Below, piece by piece: positions 1 through 7,711 of a DNA stretch of 24,118 bases. Position 1 is the first letter of the stretch. Every line of letters begins with the position of its first letter. The position numbers were made by a program, and so were the translations under genes. The DNA comes from JBFWYO01 sp050186335 (lineage in GTDB: Bacteria; Pseudomonadota; Alphaproteobacteria; Bin65): contig JBFWYO010000074.1 of NCBI GenBank assembly GCA_050186335.1, positions 1-24,118 on the forward strand, read 5' to 3'. The notes under the pieces were generated by a model. It was not told the DNA's origin. It worked only from the letters and a program-made list of their open reading frames with translations, and ran no database searches.

Positions 1-1
1 C

Positions 2-640
2 ATCGAGGCGATGAAGCAGCTCGAGATGGCCGGCGATTATCCGGACATCGTCATCGGTTGCACCGGCGGCGGCAGCAATTTCGGCGGCATCGCGTTCCCG
101 TTCATCGGCGCCAAGCTGCGCGGCGGCAAAAACGTCAAGGTTTACGCCGTCGAGCCCGCCGCTTGTCCGACGATCACCAAGGGCAAGTACGCCTACGATT
201 TCGGCGACACCGCGCACATGACGCCGCTGGTCAAGATGCACACGCTGGGTTCGACCTTCGTGCCGCCCGGCTTCCATGCCGGCGGCCTGCGTTACCACGG
301 CATGGCGCCGCTGGTCAGCCAGCTGGTTCACGAAGGCCATATCGAAGGCGCCGCGTACTCGCAGATCGAAACCTTTGCAGCCGGCGTGCAGTTCGCCAAG
401 TCGGAAGGCATTCTGCCGGCGCCGGAGGCCAACCACGCGGTCAAGCACACGATCGTCGAAGCGCTCAAGTGCAAACAGGAAGGCAAGGCGCGCACGATCC
501 TGTTCAACCTGAGCGGCCACGGCAATTTCGACATGGGCGCATACATGGATTACGCGGCCGGCAAGCTCAAGGACACCACCTACGAGCAGAAAGATCTGGC
601 CATGGCGCTGGCCGGTCTGCCGGCGGTCGCGGCGGAATAA
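2..640 (+). CDS. trpB: Tryptophan synthase beta chain, TrpB2-type (3' part only)
   Basis: Only the C-terminal 212 residues are in the window; the frame is open to the left edge, so the ATG at 11 is internal. The protein is a PLP-dependent tryptophan synthase beta-like enzyme, which condenses indole with serine. Visible marks are the glycine-rich phosphate-binding loop CTGGGSNFGG and the C-terminal FNLSGHGNFDMGAY. The SGHG form and the long insert with histidines (HTLGSTFVPPGFHAGGLRYH) fit the TrpB2 subgroup better than TrpB1, which usually pairs with TrpA. The PLP lysine lies outside the window. A terminator follows within 25 bases, so the gene ends its transcription unit. No trpA is seen. 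TrpB2 often occurs without TrpA, and its role in a catabolic neighbourhood (indole salvage or a serine-deaminase-like activity) is inference. Confidence 0.88.
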   Translation: MEAMKQLEMAGDYPDIVIGCTGGGSNFGGIAFPFIGAKLRGGKNVKVYAVEPAACPTITKGKYAYDFGDTAHMTPLVKMHTLGSTFVPPGFHAGGLRYHGMAPLVSQLVHEGHIEGAAYSQIETFAAGVQFAKSEGILPAPEANHAVKHTIVEALKCKQEGKARTILFNLSGHGNFDMGAYMDYAAGKLKDTTYEQKDLAMALAGLPAVAAE

Positions 641-663
641 CATTCTGCCTTCGAGTGCATACG

Positions 664-692
664 AAGGGGCGGGCCGCAAGCCCGCCCCTTTT
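664..692 (+). terminator. Rho-independent terminator after trpB2
   Basis: A perfect 11-base GC-rich stem (aaggggcgggc / gcccgcccctt) closes a 5-base loop and runs into ttttgtctt. It lies 24 bases after the trpB2 stop and separates that gene from the hydratase at 719. The rest of the 641-718 gap holds only the weak ribosome site (gggag, 703-707) of the next gene. Confidence 0.85.
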
Positions 693-718
693 GTCTTCAC
701 GCGGGAGCAAAGACGGAC

Positions 719-1495
719 ATGGCGGATCTGAATGACGCGATCGACGATTTCTGGGCGGCACGCCAGCCGGGCGGCAAATTTCCGACGCAATGGGACGGCA
801 AGATCACCCAGGAAGAAGCCTACAAGATCCAGTTGGCGCTGCTCGACCGGCACGTCGCGCGCGGCGACGCGCAGGCCGGCTGGAAGGTCGGCCTGACGGC
901 GAAAGCGATCCGCGATCAATTCGGCTTCAAGGAGCCGGTTTACGCCAATCTTTTCGACCACGGACGTTGGCCGAGCGGCGGCACGTGGCAATTGTCGGAA
1001 TTATATCGGCCCGGCTGGGAGAATGAATTGCTGCTGATCGTCGGCAAGCGCCTGCAGGGCCCGAACGCCACCGAAGCCGACGCGCGCGCCGTGATCACCG
1101 GAATCGCACCGGCGATGGAACTGATCGAGGCGCGCTGCTCGAATACGCCGGAAGCCATGAACGGCATGCTGGCCGACAACGGCCAGCAGCGCGCCTTCAT
1201 CGTGGGCAAGGAAATCAAGTTCGACCCCGAGATTCACGATCTCGCCTCCGCGTCGGTCGAAGTATTTGTCGACGGCGTGTTCCAGGAGCGCGCGTTCGGC
1301 CGCGAGGTGATGGGCAGCGGCCCGCTCGCCTCGCTGGCGTGGCTGGCGAACAAACTCGCCGCGCACGGCCGCGCGGTCGAAGCCGGCACGGTGGTCATGT
1401 CCGGCTCGTTCACGCGGCAATACCAGCTCGATCGGCCCAAGCGCGTCGAAGTCCGCTTTGCGCCGTTCGGCACGGTCACCGCGAGCTTCGTTTAG
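719..1495 (+). CDS. 2-keto-4-pentenoate hydratase-like protein (FAH superfamily)
   Basis: 258 residues, the usual length for the MhpD/XylJ/HpcG hydratases. These add water to 2-hydroxy-alkadienoates made by meta ring cleavage, giving 4-hydroxy-2-oxo acids, in the cytosol. Seen in the sequence: GWKVGLTAK near residues 54-62, the family metal-site region APAMELIEARC (130-140) with Glu134 and Glu137, and ADNGQQRAFIVG (152-163), which matches the family ADN...VxG segment. Acidic residues at ENE (101-103) may also help bind metal. The start at 719 has a weak Shine-Dalgarno 11 bases upstream. No aldolase or extradiol dioxygenase lies beside it, so it is an isolated meta-pathway step here. A related decarboxylase (4-oxalocrotonate decarboxylase) has the same fold and cannot be excluded by eye. 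Confidence 0.82.
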   Translation: MADLNDAIDDFWAARQPGGKFPTQWDGKITQEEAYKIQLALLDRHVARGDAQAGWKVGLTAKAIRDQFGFKEPVYANLFDHGRWPSGGTWQLSELYRPGWENELLLIVGKRLQGPNATEADARAVITGIAPAMELIEARCSNTPEAMNGMLADNGQQRAFIVGKEIKFDPEIHDLASASVEVFVDGVFQERAFGREVMGSGPLASLAWLANKLAAHGRAVEAGTVVMSGSFTRQYQLDRPKRVEVRFAPFGTVTASFV

Positions 1496-1546
1496 CGCCA
1501 CTTTTCGCCGGTTTTCGGGGCACGCCGGCGCGCGAATCGATGCCGC

Positions 1547-1574
1547 TTGACTCGCCCGCGCAAATACATACTAT
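1547..1574 (+). promoter_or_regulatory. Putative sigma70 promoter of the TetR-led operon
   Basis: TTGACT at 1547-1552 (five of six to the -35 consensus) is followed after 16 bases by TACTAT at 1569-1574 (four of six to the -10). The -10 falls inside the palindrome at 1568-1585. It lies in the only real gap (1496-1599) before the seven-plus-gene operon. Confidence 0.5.
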
Positions 1575-1585
1575 CCGGTCAGTAT
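1568..1585. promoter_or_regulatory. Probable TetR operator (18-base imperfect palindrome)
   Basis: The sequence atactatccggtcagtat has half-sites ATACTATCC and, on the other strand, ATACTGACC: seven of nine positions agree around the centre at 1576/1577. It covers the -10 of the putative promoter and ends 14 bases before the TetR start codon, the normal arrangement for an autoregulated TetR repressor. That the gene product binds here is inference from position and symmetry. Confidence 0.6.
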
Positions 1586-1599
1586 CTTTTGAGGACAGC

Positions 1600-2262
1600 A
1601 TGGCCGTCGCCGCCGTCAGCCGGGCCTTACCGCGCCCCTCGACCAAGAAGGCGCAGCGCGAAGCGAGCACGGAAAACCTGCTCGGGGCGGCGTTGCGGCT
1701 GTTCGTCTCGCGCGGCTATCGGCATACCAGCGTCGAGGAAATCGCCGAGGCCGCGCGGCTGACCAAGGGGGCGGTGTATTTCTATTTTCGCAACAAGGAC
1801 GCCCTCCTGCTCGCGCTGCTCGACCGCGTCGAGGCCGTATTGGTCGACCGCATGCGCGAGCGCGTGGCGGCGGCCGGACCGGCGGCGAGCGACCAATTGG
1901 TCGCCTTCGTGCACGGCCAGGCGCAATTGGGCGTCGACAGCGCGGACGACGTGCTGCTGCTGATCCTGATGTCGTTCGAATTTTCCGGCGCCGGCGGCAC
2001 CATCGAACGGCGCGTGCGCGGCATCTACGACAAGCTTTACGCCGCCATCGAAGCGATCATCGAACTGGGCAAGAAGCGCGGCGAATTCCGCCGCGACATC
2101 CGCTCGCGCGAGCAGGCCGCGATCGTCATGGCCGGCCACGATGGGACTTTCCTGGAGTGGTACCGGCGCCGCGACGCGTTCAACGGCGCCGAACTGACGC
2201 GTGCGTTGCGCACCACCATGCTGACCGGACTTGCGTTGCCCGCACCGGCGAAATCGAAATAA
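1600..2262 (+). CDS. TetR/AcrR-family transcriptional repressor
   Basis: 220 residues. An N-terminal helix-turn-helix spans about residues 43-68 (TSVEEIAEAARLTKGAVYFY then FRNKDALL), with the hallmark GAVYFYFRNKDAL. The rest is a mostly helical ligand-binding domain. The ATG at 1600 is preferred because gagga sits 5 bases upstream and the palindrome then lies just outside the gene; ATGs at 1339 and 1540 would place the promoter and operator inside the coding region. The first gene of the operon begins 11 bases after its stop, so it very likely controls that operon and itself. The natural inducer is probably the aromatic acid or its CoA ester, by analogy with PaaR-type regulators; that is inference. 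Confidence 0.9.
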   Translation: MAVAAVSRALPRPSTKKAQREASTENLLGAALRLFVSRGYRHTSVEEIAEAARLTKGAVYFYFRNKDALLLALLDRVEAVLVDRMRERVAAAGPAASDQLVAFVHGQAQLGVDSADDVLLLILMSFEFSGAGGTIERRVRGIYDKLYAAIEAIIELGKKRGEFRRDIRSREQAAIVMAGHDGTFLEWYRRRDAFNGAELTRALRTTMLTGLALPAPAKSK

Positions 2263-2273
2263 GGAGCACGATC

Positions 2274-3005
2274 ATGGCCGACCCCAAATTCGTCAAAGGC
2301 TACATGTACAAGCAGGACGATCCGAAGATGCCGCCGGAGTTCCGCGCGTTCATGATCAAGATGATGAAATACGCGCATATCGAGAACAGCGAAAACCCCT
2401 ACTCGCGCGAAGTCGTCGCCAACATCGCCAGCGCCGGGCTGCGCTACGCGCCGGACGGCAAGAAGGCGCTGGTCGAGGCGGTCATCGTCAAGCAGGAAGC
2501 CGAGCACGGCGAGATCGTCGCCAAGCTGATCCGCAGCCTGAACGAGGATCCGCGAATCGACAAGGAGATCGGCCAATACGCGTTCAAGATGCCGCTCGAA
2601 TGCTGGACCGACGTCGCCTGGTTCCACGGCCTGATCGACCGCGTGGGCTTGTATGTCGGCATCGAATGGATGAGTAGCACCTACGAGCCGCTGGCGAAGG
2701 TTTCGCCCCGCCTCGAGAAGGAGGAACAGTTCCACGCCGACACCGGCTTCAAGTGGCTGAAGGACATCGTCAAGACCGAGGATGGCCGCAAGGAAGCGCA
2801 GGAACTGCTCTACAAATGGTGGCCCGCGGCGCTCGACATGTTCGGCAAATCGGACTCGAAGAATTCCGAGAACTACGTCAAGTGGGGCATCAAGGCGAAG
2901 ACCAACAAGCAACTGCGCGAGCAATATATTGCGGAAGTCGTGCCGCTCATCGAAGGTCTGGGCCTCGATGTGCCGAGCATGACCGCCAATCGCAAGTACA
3001 TGTAA
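2274..3005 (+). CDS. PaaA-like di-iron oxygenase subunit, copy 1
   Basis: 243 residues, of the phenylacetate-CoA oxygenase PaaA/PaaC ferritin-like family. In the known complex PaaA carries the di-iron centre that epoxidises aryl-CoA. Two ExxH iron motifs are present, Glu75-His78 (QEAEHGE) and Glu151-His154 (EEQFH), with more acidic and His residues (Glu109, Asp113, His118) between them. The C-terminal part (DMFGKSDSKNS, then VKWGIKAKTNKQLRE) resembles PaaA rather than PaaC, though PaaA is usually over 300 residues. The start at 2274 has aaggag upstream; the open frame further 5' overlaps tetR. A second copy lies at 5266. No PaaB, PaaC, PaaD or reductase PaaE gene is present, so partners must come from elsewhere or this is a reduced, different enzyme. 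Confidence 0.8.
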   Translation: MADPKFVKGYMYKQDDPKMPPEFRAFMIKMMKYAHIENSENPYSREVVANIASAGLRYAPDGKKALVEAVIVKQEAEHGEIVAKLIRSLNEDPRIDKEIGQYAFKMPLECWTDVAWFHGLIDRVGLYVGIEWMSSTYEPLAKVSPRLEKEEQFHADTGFKWLKDIVKTEDGRKEAQELLYKWWPAALDMFGKSDSKNSENYVKWGIKAKTNKQLREQYIAEVVPLIEGLGLDVPSMTANRKYM

Positions 3006-3043
3006 GCGGAAACAAACAAGAAAATTCGAGGGAGAGAAACGAG

Positions 3044-3817
3044 ATGGCGATCAAGACCAGCCGCGAAGGCGGCGTCGGATTCATTACTTTGGATACCCCG
3101 CCGGCCAACGCCTATAACAAGCCGCTGCTGCTGGAGTTCCAGCGCGCCGTCGACACGATGCGCAACGACGACCAGGTGCGTTGCGTGGTCGTCAACAGCG
3201 CGATGGAGAAGTTCTTTTGTGCCGGCGCAGACATAACGGTGTTGAACGGCAATACGGCGCAGGGCTTTGCCGACTTTCTGATGGTCGCCCACGAAGCCAT
3301 GGCGATGATCGAAGCCACGCCGAAGATCTTCATCGCTGCGATCAAGGGCCATTGCATGGGCGGTGGCCTTGAACTGGCGCTCGCCTGCGATTTGCGCTTT
3401 GCGTCCGAGGGCAAGTACGGCATGGGCTTGGTCGAGGCGGCGCTCGGCCTGTCTCCGGGCATGGGCGGGACGCAACGCTTGGCGCGCCGCCTGCCCAAAA
3501 GCACGGCGCTGCATCTGATGATCACGGCCGAAGTTTTTCAGCCGGAGAAGGCGCTCGAGCTTGGCGTCATCGACCGGCTGTTCCCGGCGGACAAGTTCCA
3601 GGACGAGGTCATGGCCTACGCCAACAAGCTGGCGAGCGGCCCGAGCCTCGCGCACGGGCTGATCAAGCTCGCGGTCAACCAGGGCGTCGACAGTTCGCTG
3701 ACGACCGGCCTGGCGATCGAACGCGCGCTGCAGGCCTCGTTGTTCACCTCGGAAGACGCCGCCGAGGGAATCAAGGCCTTCCTGGAAAAGCGCAAGCCCG
3801 CGTTCAAGGGCAAATAG
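3044..3817 (+). CDS. Enoyl-CoA hydratase/isomerase (crotonase family), copy 1
   Basis: 257 residues, normal for the family. Oxyanion-hole segments FFCAGADI (residues 57-64) and GHCMGGGLELA (102-112) are present, and the two catalytic glutamates are Glu110 and Glu131 (before ALGLSPGMGGTQRL), so hydratase activity is likely. It starts at 3044 behind a strong gggagag site, 38 bases after the PaaA-like gene. In the phenylacetate route crotonases act as isomerase (PaaG) and hydratase (PaaF); the position between a di-iron oxygenase and a CoA ligase suggests handling of an epoxidised or ring-opened CoA ester. Which of these reactions it performs cannot be told from the sequence. Confidence 0.88.
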   Translation: MAIKTSREGGVGFITLDTPPANAYNKPLLLEFQRAVDTMRNDDQVRCVVVNSAMEKFFCAGADITVLNGNTAQGFADFLMVAHEAMAMIEATPKIFIAAIKGHCMGGGLELALACDLRFASEGKYGMGLVEAALGLSPGMGGTQRLARRLPKSTALHLMITAEVFQPEKALELGVIDRLFPADKFQDEVMAYANKLASGPSLAHGLIKLAVNQGVDSSLTTGLAIERALQASLFTSEDAAEGIKAFLEKRKPAFKGK

Positions 3818-3859
3818 GCGCCGACCATCGATTCCCTGCGGATTTTTGGGAGGCAACCC

Positions 3860-5242
3860 ATGGCGCTCGCACCGCTCGCCCAGTTCACCACGAAAGCGGC
3901 CCGCTCCAGATACTGGAATAAATATATGGAGACGCTGCCGCGCGCCCAGCTCGACGCGCTGCATCTGCGCAAACTGCGGCTTCTGCTGCACTACGCCTAC
4001 GACAACGTCGCGTTCTATCGTCAGCGATACGACGACGCGGGCTTCAAGCCGGGCGACGTGAATTCGCTCGACGATTTCAAGCGCAAATGCCCGATCATCG
4101 ACAAGAAGGATTTCATCCAACTGCAGCAGAGCCAACCGCCCTACGGGCCGACGCAGGCGCTGCCGATGGAAATGATCGCGCACCATTGCGAAACCTCGGG
4201 TACCACAGGCATTCCGCTGGCGATCCCCTACTCGGCCTACGATACCGAACGCTACGGCGAATCCTGGTGCTATTCGTTCTGGGCGCTTGGCATTAGGCCG
4301 TCCGATACGTTTTATTTCGCGTTCAACTGGGGCAATTTCGCCGGTTTGTGGTCGACCTACTGGGGCGTGCGCCGGTTCGGCGCGCGGGTGATTTCCGGCG
4401 GCGGCTCGGACACCAAGGCGCATATCAACAATATCCTGCGCATGAAGCCGACCGTGCTGTGCGCAACCCCGACCTTCGCGATGCGCCTGGCGCAGGTGGC
4501 GCGCGAGATGGGGGTCGATCCGTCCAAGACCAGCATCAAGTTCACCATCGGCGGCGGCGAGCCCGGCCCGTTCGCGCTCTCGGCGATGCGCAAGTCGCTC
4601 GACGAGATGTGGGGCGCCCGCTCGTGCGATCAGATGGGCATCGCCGAAATCGATGCGTTCGGCACCGGCGATCCGGCGCGCGACGGGGTGCTGGTCAACG
4701 AGATGAACGTGTTCTGCTGGTCGGTCGATCCGGACACGCTCAAGGAGGTGCCGGACGGCAAGATCGGCGAGAACATCGTCACCTCGTACGTGAATTCGGC
4801 CCAGCCGCTGATCAACTATCGCACGCACGATCTGGTGCGCCGCGTGAAATCCAAGAGCGGCGGCAGGACCTGGGCCAAGTTCGAGGGCGTCGTGCTCGGC
4901 CGGACCGATTTCATGGTCACCGTGCGCGGCACCAACGTGTATCCGACCGCCGTGCAAAACCTGTTGGGCGAGGTCCCCGGCGTCAGCCAGCACTACCAAT
5001 TGGTGCTGACGCGCGAGAACGAGATGGAACGCATGACCATCCTGTTCGAGCCCGAGCCGAACGTCCCCGAGACGGACTGGAACGCGGTCGCCGAACGCGC
5101 GCAGAGCCACATTCACGCCACGCTGCGCGTGCGACTGGAGACCGAGATCGCCAAGCCGGGCACGTTGCCCCGGTATGAGTTGAAGACCACCCGCATCGTC
5201 GACAAGCGGCCGAAGGAATTCCGCCGCGCGCTCGACCGCTAA
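3860..5242 (+). CDS. Phenylacetate-CoA ligase-like (PaaK family), copy 1
   Basis: 460 residues. The family activates aryl acids with ATP and CoA through an acyl-adenylate in the cytosol. Seen: the ATP loop TSGTTGIPLA (112-121), FTIGGGEPGPFA, QMGIAEIDAFG, a C-terminal hinge GRTDFMVTVRGTNVYPTA, and YELKTTRIVDKRPKE at the end. It starts at 3860 with gggagg upstream. The region that reads C-x-C-G-R-T in copy 2 is K332-S-G334-G-R-T here, so both cysteines are lost. It is the direct neighbour of a second PaaA-like gene, repeating the oxygenase-ligase pairing. The substrate is unknown; family relatives take phenylacetate, benzoate or substituted aryl acids. Confidence 0.88.
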   Translation: MALAPLAQFTTKAARSRYWNKYMETLPRAQLDALHLRKLRLLLHYAYDNVAFYRQRYDDAGFKPGDVNSLDDFKRKCPIIDKKDFIQLQQSQPPYGPTQALPMEMIAHHCETSGTTGIPLAIPYSAYDTERYGESWCYSFWALGIRPSDTFYFAFNWGNFAGLWSTYWGVRRFGARVISGGGSDTKAHINNILRMKPTVLCATPTFAMRLAQVAREMGVDPSKTSIKFTIGGGEPGPFALSAMRKSLDEMWGARSCDQMGIAEIDAFGTGDPARDGVLVNEMNVFCWSVDPDTLKEVPDGKIGENIVTSYVNSAQPLINYRTHDLVRRVKSKSGGRTWAKFEGVVLGRTDFMVTVRGTNVYPTAVQNLLGEVPGVSQHYQLVLTRENEMERMTILFEPEPNVPETDWNAVAERAQSHIHATLRVRLETEIAKPGTLPRYELKTTRIVDKRPKEFRRALDR

Positions 5243-5265
5243 GACGATCGATAAGGAACCGTGCC

Positions 5266-6021
5266 ATGAAAAGCGCCCCGCGCAAGACCACCAAGGTTCA
5301 GGCGACCCCGAAAACGAGAATGTACAAGCTGAACGATCCGGAGATGCCGGACGAGTTCCGCGCGTTCCTGATCAAGCTGCTGAAATTCGGACACGTCGAG
5401 AACAACGGCAACCCGAATTACCGCAAGCTGCTCGGCCGCATCGCCGAAGCCGGGTTCAAGTTCGCGCCCGACGCGCGCAAGCTGCTGATCGAATCCGAGA
5501 TCGTCCGCCAGGAAGTGCAGCACGGCCATATCGTCGCCGAATTGATCCGCGGCCTGGGCGAAGATCCCGAGACCAACGCGCCGCTGAAGCAATACCTATT
5601 CGATATCCCGCTCGAATCCTGGATCGACGTGGCCTGGTTCCACGGCATCGGCGATCGCGTGGGGCTGTATGTCGGCATCGAATGGATGGGCAGCACGTAC
5701 GCGCCGCTGGCCAAAGTGGCGCCGCAGCTGGAGAAGGAGGAGTATTTCCACGCCAACACCGGCATCAACTACGTCAAGGACATCATCAAGACGCCGAAGG
5801 GCAAGCGCGAGGCCCAGGAAGGCCTCGAGAAATGGTGGCCGGCCGTGCTCGACATGTTCGGCCGCTCGGATTCGCAGAACTCGAAGGTCTACGTGAAATG
5901 GGGTATCAAGGCGCGGTCCAACGAAGAACTGCGGCAGAAGTATATTCACGACACGGTGCCGATCCTCGAAGCCATCGGCCTGAAAGTGCCCGACCATAAG
6001 GCCAACAGGCGGTTCCTCTAA
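5266..6021 (+). CDS. PaaA-like di-iron oxygenase subunit, copy 2
   Basis: 251 residues, a paralogue of the product at 2274: by eye more than half of the aligned residues are identical, including DVAWFHG, DRVGLYVGIEWM, and PLAKV. Both ExxH iron motifs are kept (Glu83-His86 in RQEVQH and Glu159-His162 in EEYFH), so neither copy is an obvious dead subunit. It differs from copy 1 by a longer, Lys-rich N-terminus (KSAPRKTTKVQATPKTR). It begins at 5266, 23 bases after the ligase, with aaggaa upstream. The pair could form a hetero-oligomer, as PaaA does with PaaC, or serve two substrates with the two ligases; the sequence alone cannot decide. Confidence 0.8.
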   Translation: MKSAPRKTTKVQATPKTRMYKLNDPEMPDEFRAFLIKLLKFGHVENNGNPNYRKLLGRIAEAGFKFAPDARKLLIESEIVRQEVQHGHIVAELIRGLGEDPETNAPLKQYLFDIPLESWIDVAWFHGIGDRVGLYVGIEWMGSTYAPLAKVAPQLEKEEYFHANTGINYVKDIIKTPKGKREAQEGLEKWWPAVLDMFGRSDSQNSKVYVKWGIKARSNEELRQKYIHDTVPILEAIGLKVPDHKANRRFL

Positions 6022-6049
6022 GCCGCCGACCGATTCCCGGGAGACAGCG

Positions 6050-7429
6050 ATGCCGGCCCCCATCAGCCAATTCAGCAAGAAAGCCGCCGCCAGCAGATTC
6101 TGGAACCGGCGCACCGAGACGATGAGCCGGCGCGAACTCGATGCGCTGCATCTGATCAAGCTGCAAAAGCTGGTCGCCTACGTCTACGAGTACAGCCCCT
6201 ATTATCGGAAGCGCTTCAAGGAGATCGGCCTCAAGCCGCAGCACATCCGGAGCCTGGCGGACTACAAGACCAAGGTTCCGCTGACCGACAAGAAGGACAT
6301 CATCCACCTGCAGCAGGCGCGGCCGCCGTACGGCGACACGATCACCATGCCGATGGAGATGATCAGCCATCACGTCGAAACCTCGGGCAGCACCGGATCG
6401 CCTTTGGCCGTACCCTACTCGGCGTACGACACCGAGCGGCTCGGCGAATCCTGGACCTACGGTTTCTGGGCGCACGGCATCAGGCCGAGCGATACTTTCT
6501 ATTTCGCCTTCAACTGGGGCAATTTCGCCGGCTTCTGGTCATGCTATTTCGCCGCGCGGCGCATGGGCTGCCGCGTGATTTCGGGCGGCGGCGCCGACAG
6601 CAAGGGCCACATCAACAACATCATGCGCATGAAGCCGACGGTGCTGATCAGCACGCCGACATTCGCGCTGCGCCTGGCCGCCGTGGCCAAGGAAATGGGC
6701 GTCGATATCGCCAAATCGCCGCTCAAATACACCTATCATGCCGGCGAGCCCGGCCCGTTCGCGCTGCCGGCCATGAAACGGCAGATCGACGAGGCCTGGG
6801 GCGCCGATTCGGGCGAGCTGCTCGGCATCGCCGAGATCGAGGCGTTCGGGCCCGGCTGCCCGAACCGCGACGGCATCCACGTCAACGAAATGAATGTCTT
6901 TAGTTGGTCGATCGACCCCGATACCGGCAAGGAAAGCGCCGAGGGTGCGATCGGCGAGAACATCATCACCAGCTACAGCTACACGGCGCAGCCGCTGCTT
7001 AATTACCGCTCGCACGATCTGGTGCGCCGCGTGCGCAGTTGCAGTTGCGGGCGCACCTGGGACAAGTTCCCCGGCGTCGTGCTCGGCCGCACCGATTTCA
7101 TGATGACCGTGCGCGGCACGAATGTGTATCCGACCGCGGTCGAAAACCTGCTCGGCGCGGTCAAGGGCGTCAGCCCGTTCTATCAGCTGGTGCTCGACCA
7201 TGTGGACGGCAACGACCGCATGACGGTCGAATTCGAGCCGACCGCCGACATCGCCGAAGCCGATTGGAACGCGCTCGCCACGCGCATCGCCGATCACATC
7301 CACAAGGCGCTGCACGTGCGCCTCGAAGTCAAACCGGTTCGCCCCGAAGGCCTGCCGCGCTACGAACTCAAAACACGACGCATCATCGACAACCGGCCGA
7401 AAGAATTGCGCCGCCTGTTGGATCGGTGA
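6050..7429 (+). CDS. Phenylacetate-CoA ligase-like (PaaK family), copy 2
   Basis: 459 residues, collinear with the ligase at 3860 and clearly its paralogue (shared PYSAYDTER, FYFAFNWGNFAG, GRTDFM, VRGTNVYPTAVENLL). The ATP loop is TSGSTGSPLA (111-120). It keeps the CSCGRTW motif (Cys331, Cys333), common in PaaK relatives, that copy 1 has lost. Other differences lie in the middle (TYHAGEPGPFALP against FTIGGGEPGPFALS), near the acyl pocket in the family, so substrate range may differ. It starts at 6050 behind cgggaga, 28 bases after the PaaA-like gene. Two ligases in one operon suggest two related aryl acids or two steps. Confidence 0.88.
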   Translation: MPAPISQFSKKAAASRFWNRRTETMSRRELDALHLIKLQKLVAYVYEYSPYYRKRFKEIGLKPQHIRSLADYKTKVPLTDKKDIIHLQQARPPYGDTITMPMEMISHHVETSGSTGSPLAVPYSAYDTERLGESWTYGFWAHGIRPSDTFYFAFNWGNFAGFWSCYFAARRMGCRVISGGGADSKGHINNIMRMKPTVLISTPTFALRLAAVAKEMGVDIAKSPLKYTYHAGEPGPFALPAMKRQIDEAWGADSGELLGIAEIEAFGPGCPNRDGIHVNEMNVFSWSIDPDTGKESAEGAIGENIITSYSYTAQPLLNYRSHDLVRRVRSCSCGRTWDKFPGVVLGRTDFMMTVRGTNVYPTAVENLLGAVKGVSPFYQLVLDHVDGNDRMTVEFEPTADIAEADWNALATRIADHIHKALHVRLEVKPVRPEGLPRYELKTRRIIDNRPKELRRLLDR

Positions 7430-7441
7430 AGGGAGGAAACG

Positions 7442-7711
7442 ATGCACGTCAAAGACATGGTGTCGAAGCTCCGCCAGGCCCGCGTGCTGGTGGATGACAT
7501 ATATAAGGCGACCGACATCCCGCAGATCCAGTCGATCCTGCGCCATGCCGACCAGAATCTGCACTGGGCGCTGTGGAATCTCGGCGAAGTGGACGAACTG
7601 CGGCCCGACCTGCCCGGCTCGGTCAAGCGCGGTGCGGCCGCAAAAACCAAAGCCAAACCCAAGGCGAAAAAACCGGCCGGCAAATCCCCCAAACGCAAGG
7701 CGCGCAAATGA
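7442..7711 (+). CDS. Small protein with Lys/Ala-rich tail, function unknown
   Basis: 89 residues, not recognised. Residues 1-60 look helical (VKDMVSKLRQARVLVDDIYK, QSILRHADQNLHWALWNLGE); residues 61-89 are almost only Lys, Ala, Pro and Arg (KRGAAAKTKAKPKAKK then KRKARK), like a histone H1-type tail. The gene is real by context: a strong ggagga site, a 12-base gap from the ligase and an ATGA overlap with the next gene. The tail could bind CoA, nucleic acid or acidic protein surfaces, or be a flexible linker. It could also be a small accessory subunit of the di-iron oxygenase, but nothing in the sequence shows similarity to PaaB or PaaD. No signal peptide or membrane segment is seen. Confidence 0.7.
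   Translation: MHVKDMVSKLRQARVLVDDIYKATDIPQIQSILRHADQNLHWALWNLGEVDELRPDLPGSVKRGAAAKTKAKPKAKKPAGKSPKRKARK

Noticed and set aside
1339..1599. N-terminal extension of the TetR regulator
   Set aside because: It would overlap the hydratase gene and include the promoter and operator; ATG 1600 has a better ribosome site.
2157..2273. N-terminal extension of PaaA-like copy 1
   Set aside because: It overlaps the end of tetR and is Arg-rich; the ATG at 2274 with aaggag gives a start matching copy 2.
2873..5116. 747-codon open frame on the minus strand
   Set aside because: It is antisense to the crotonase and ligase 1 genes, which have clear family motifs; its own translation is Arg/His/Asp-rich with no motif, as expected for GC-rich mirror frames.
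5266..7429. Recent tandem duplication that could still recombine
   Set aside because: The paralogues differ at many positions including small motifs, so the duplication is old or the copies were acquired separately.
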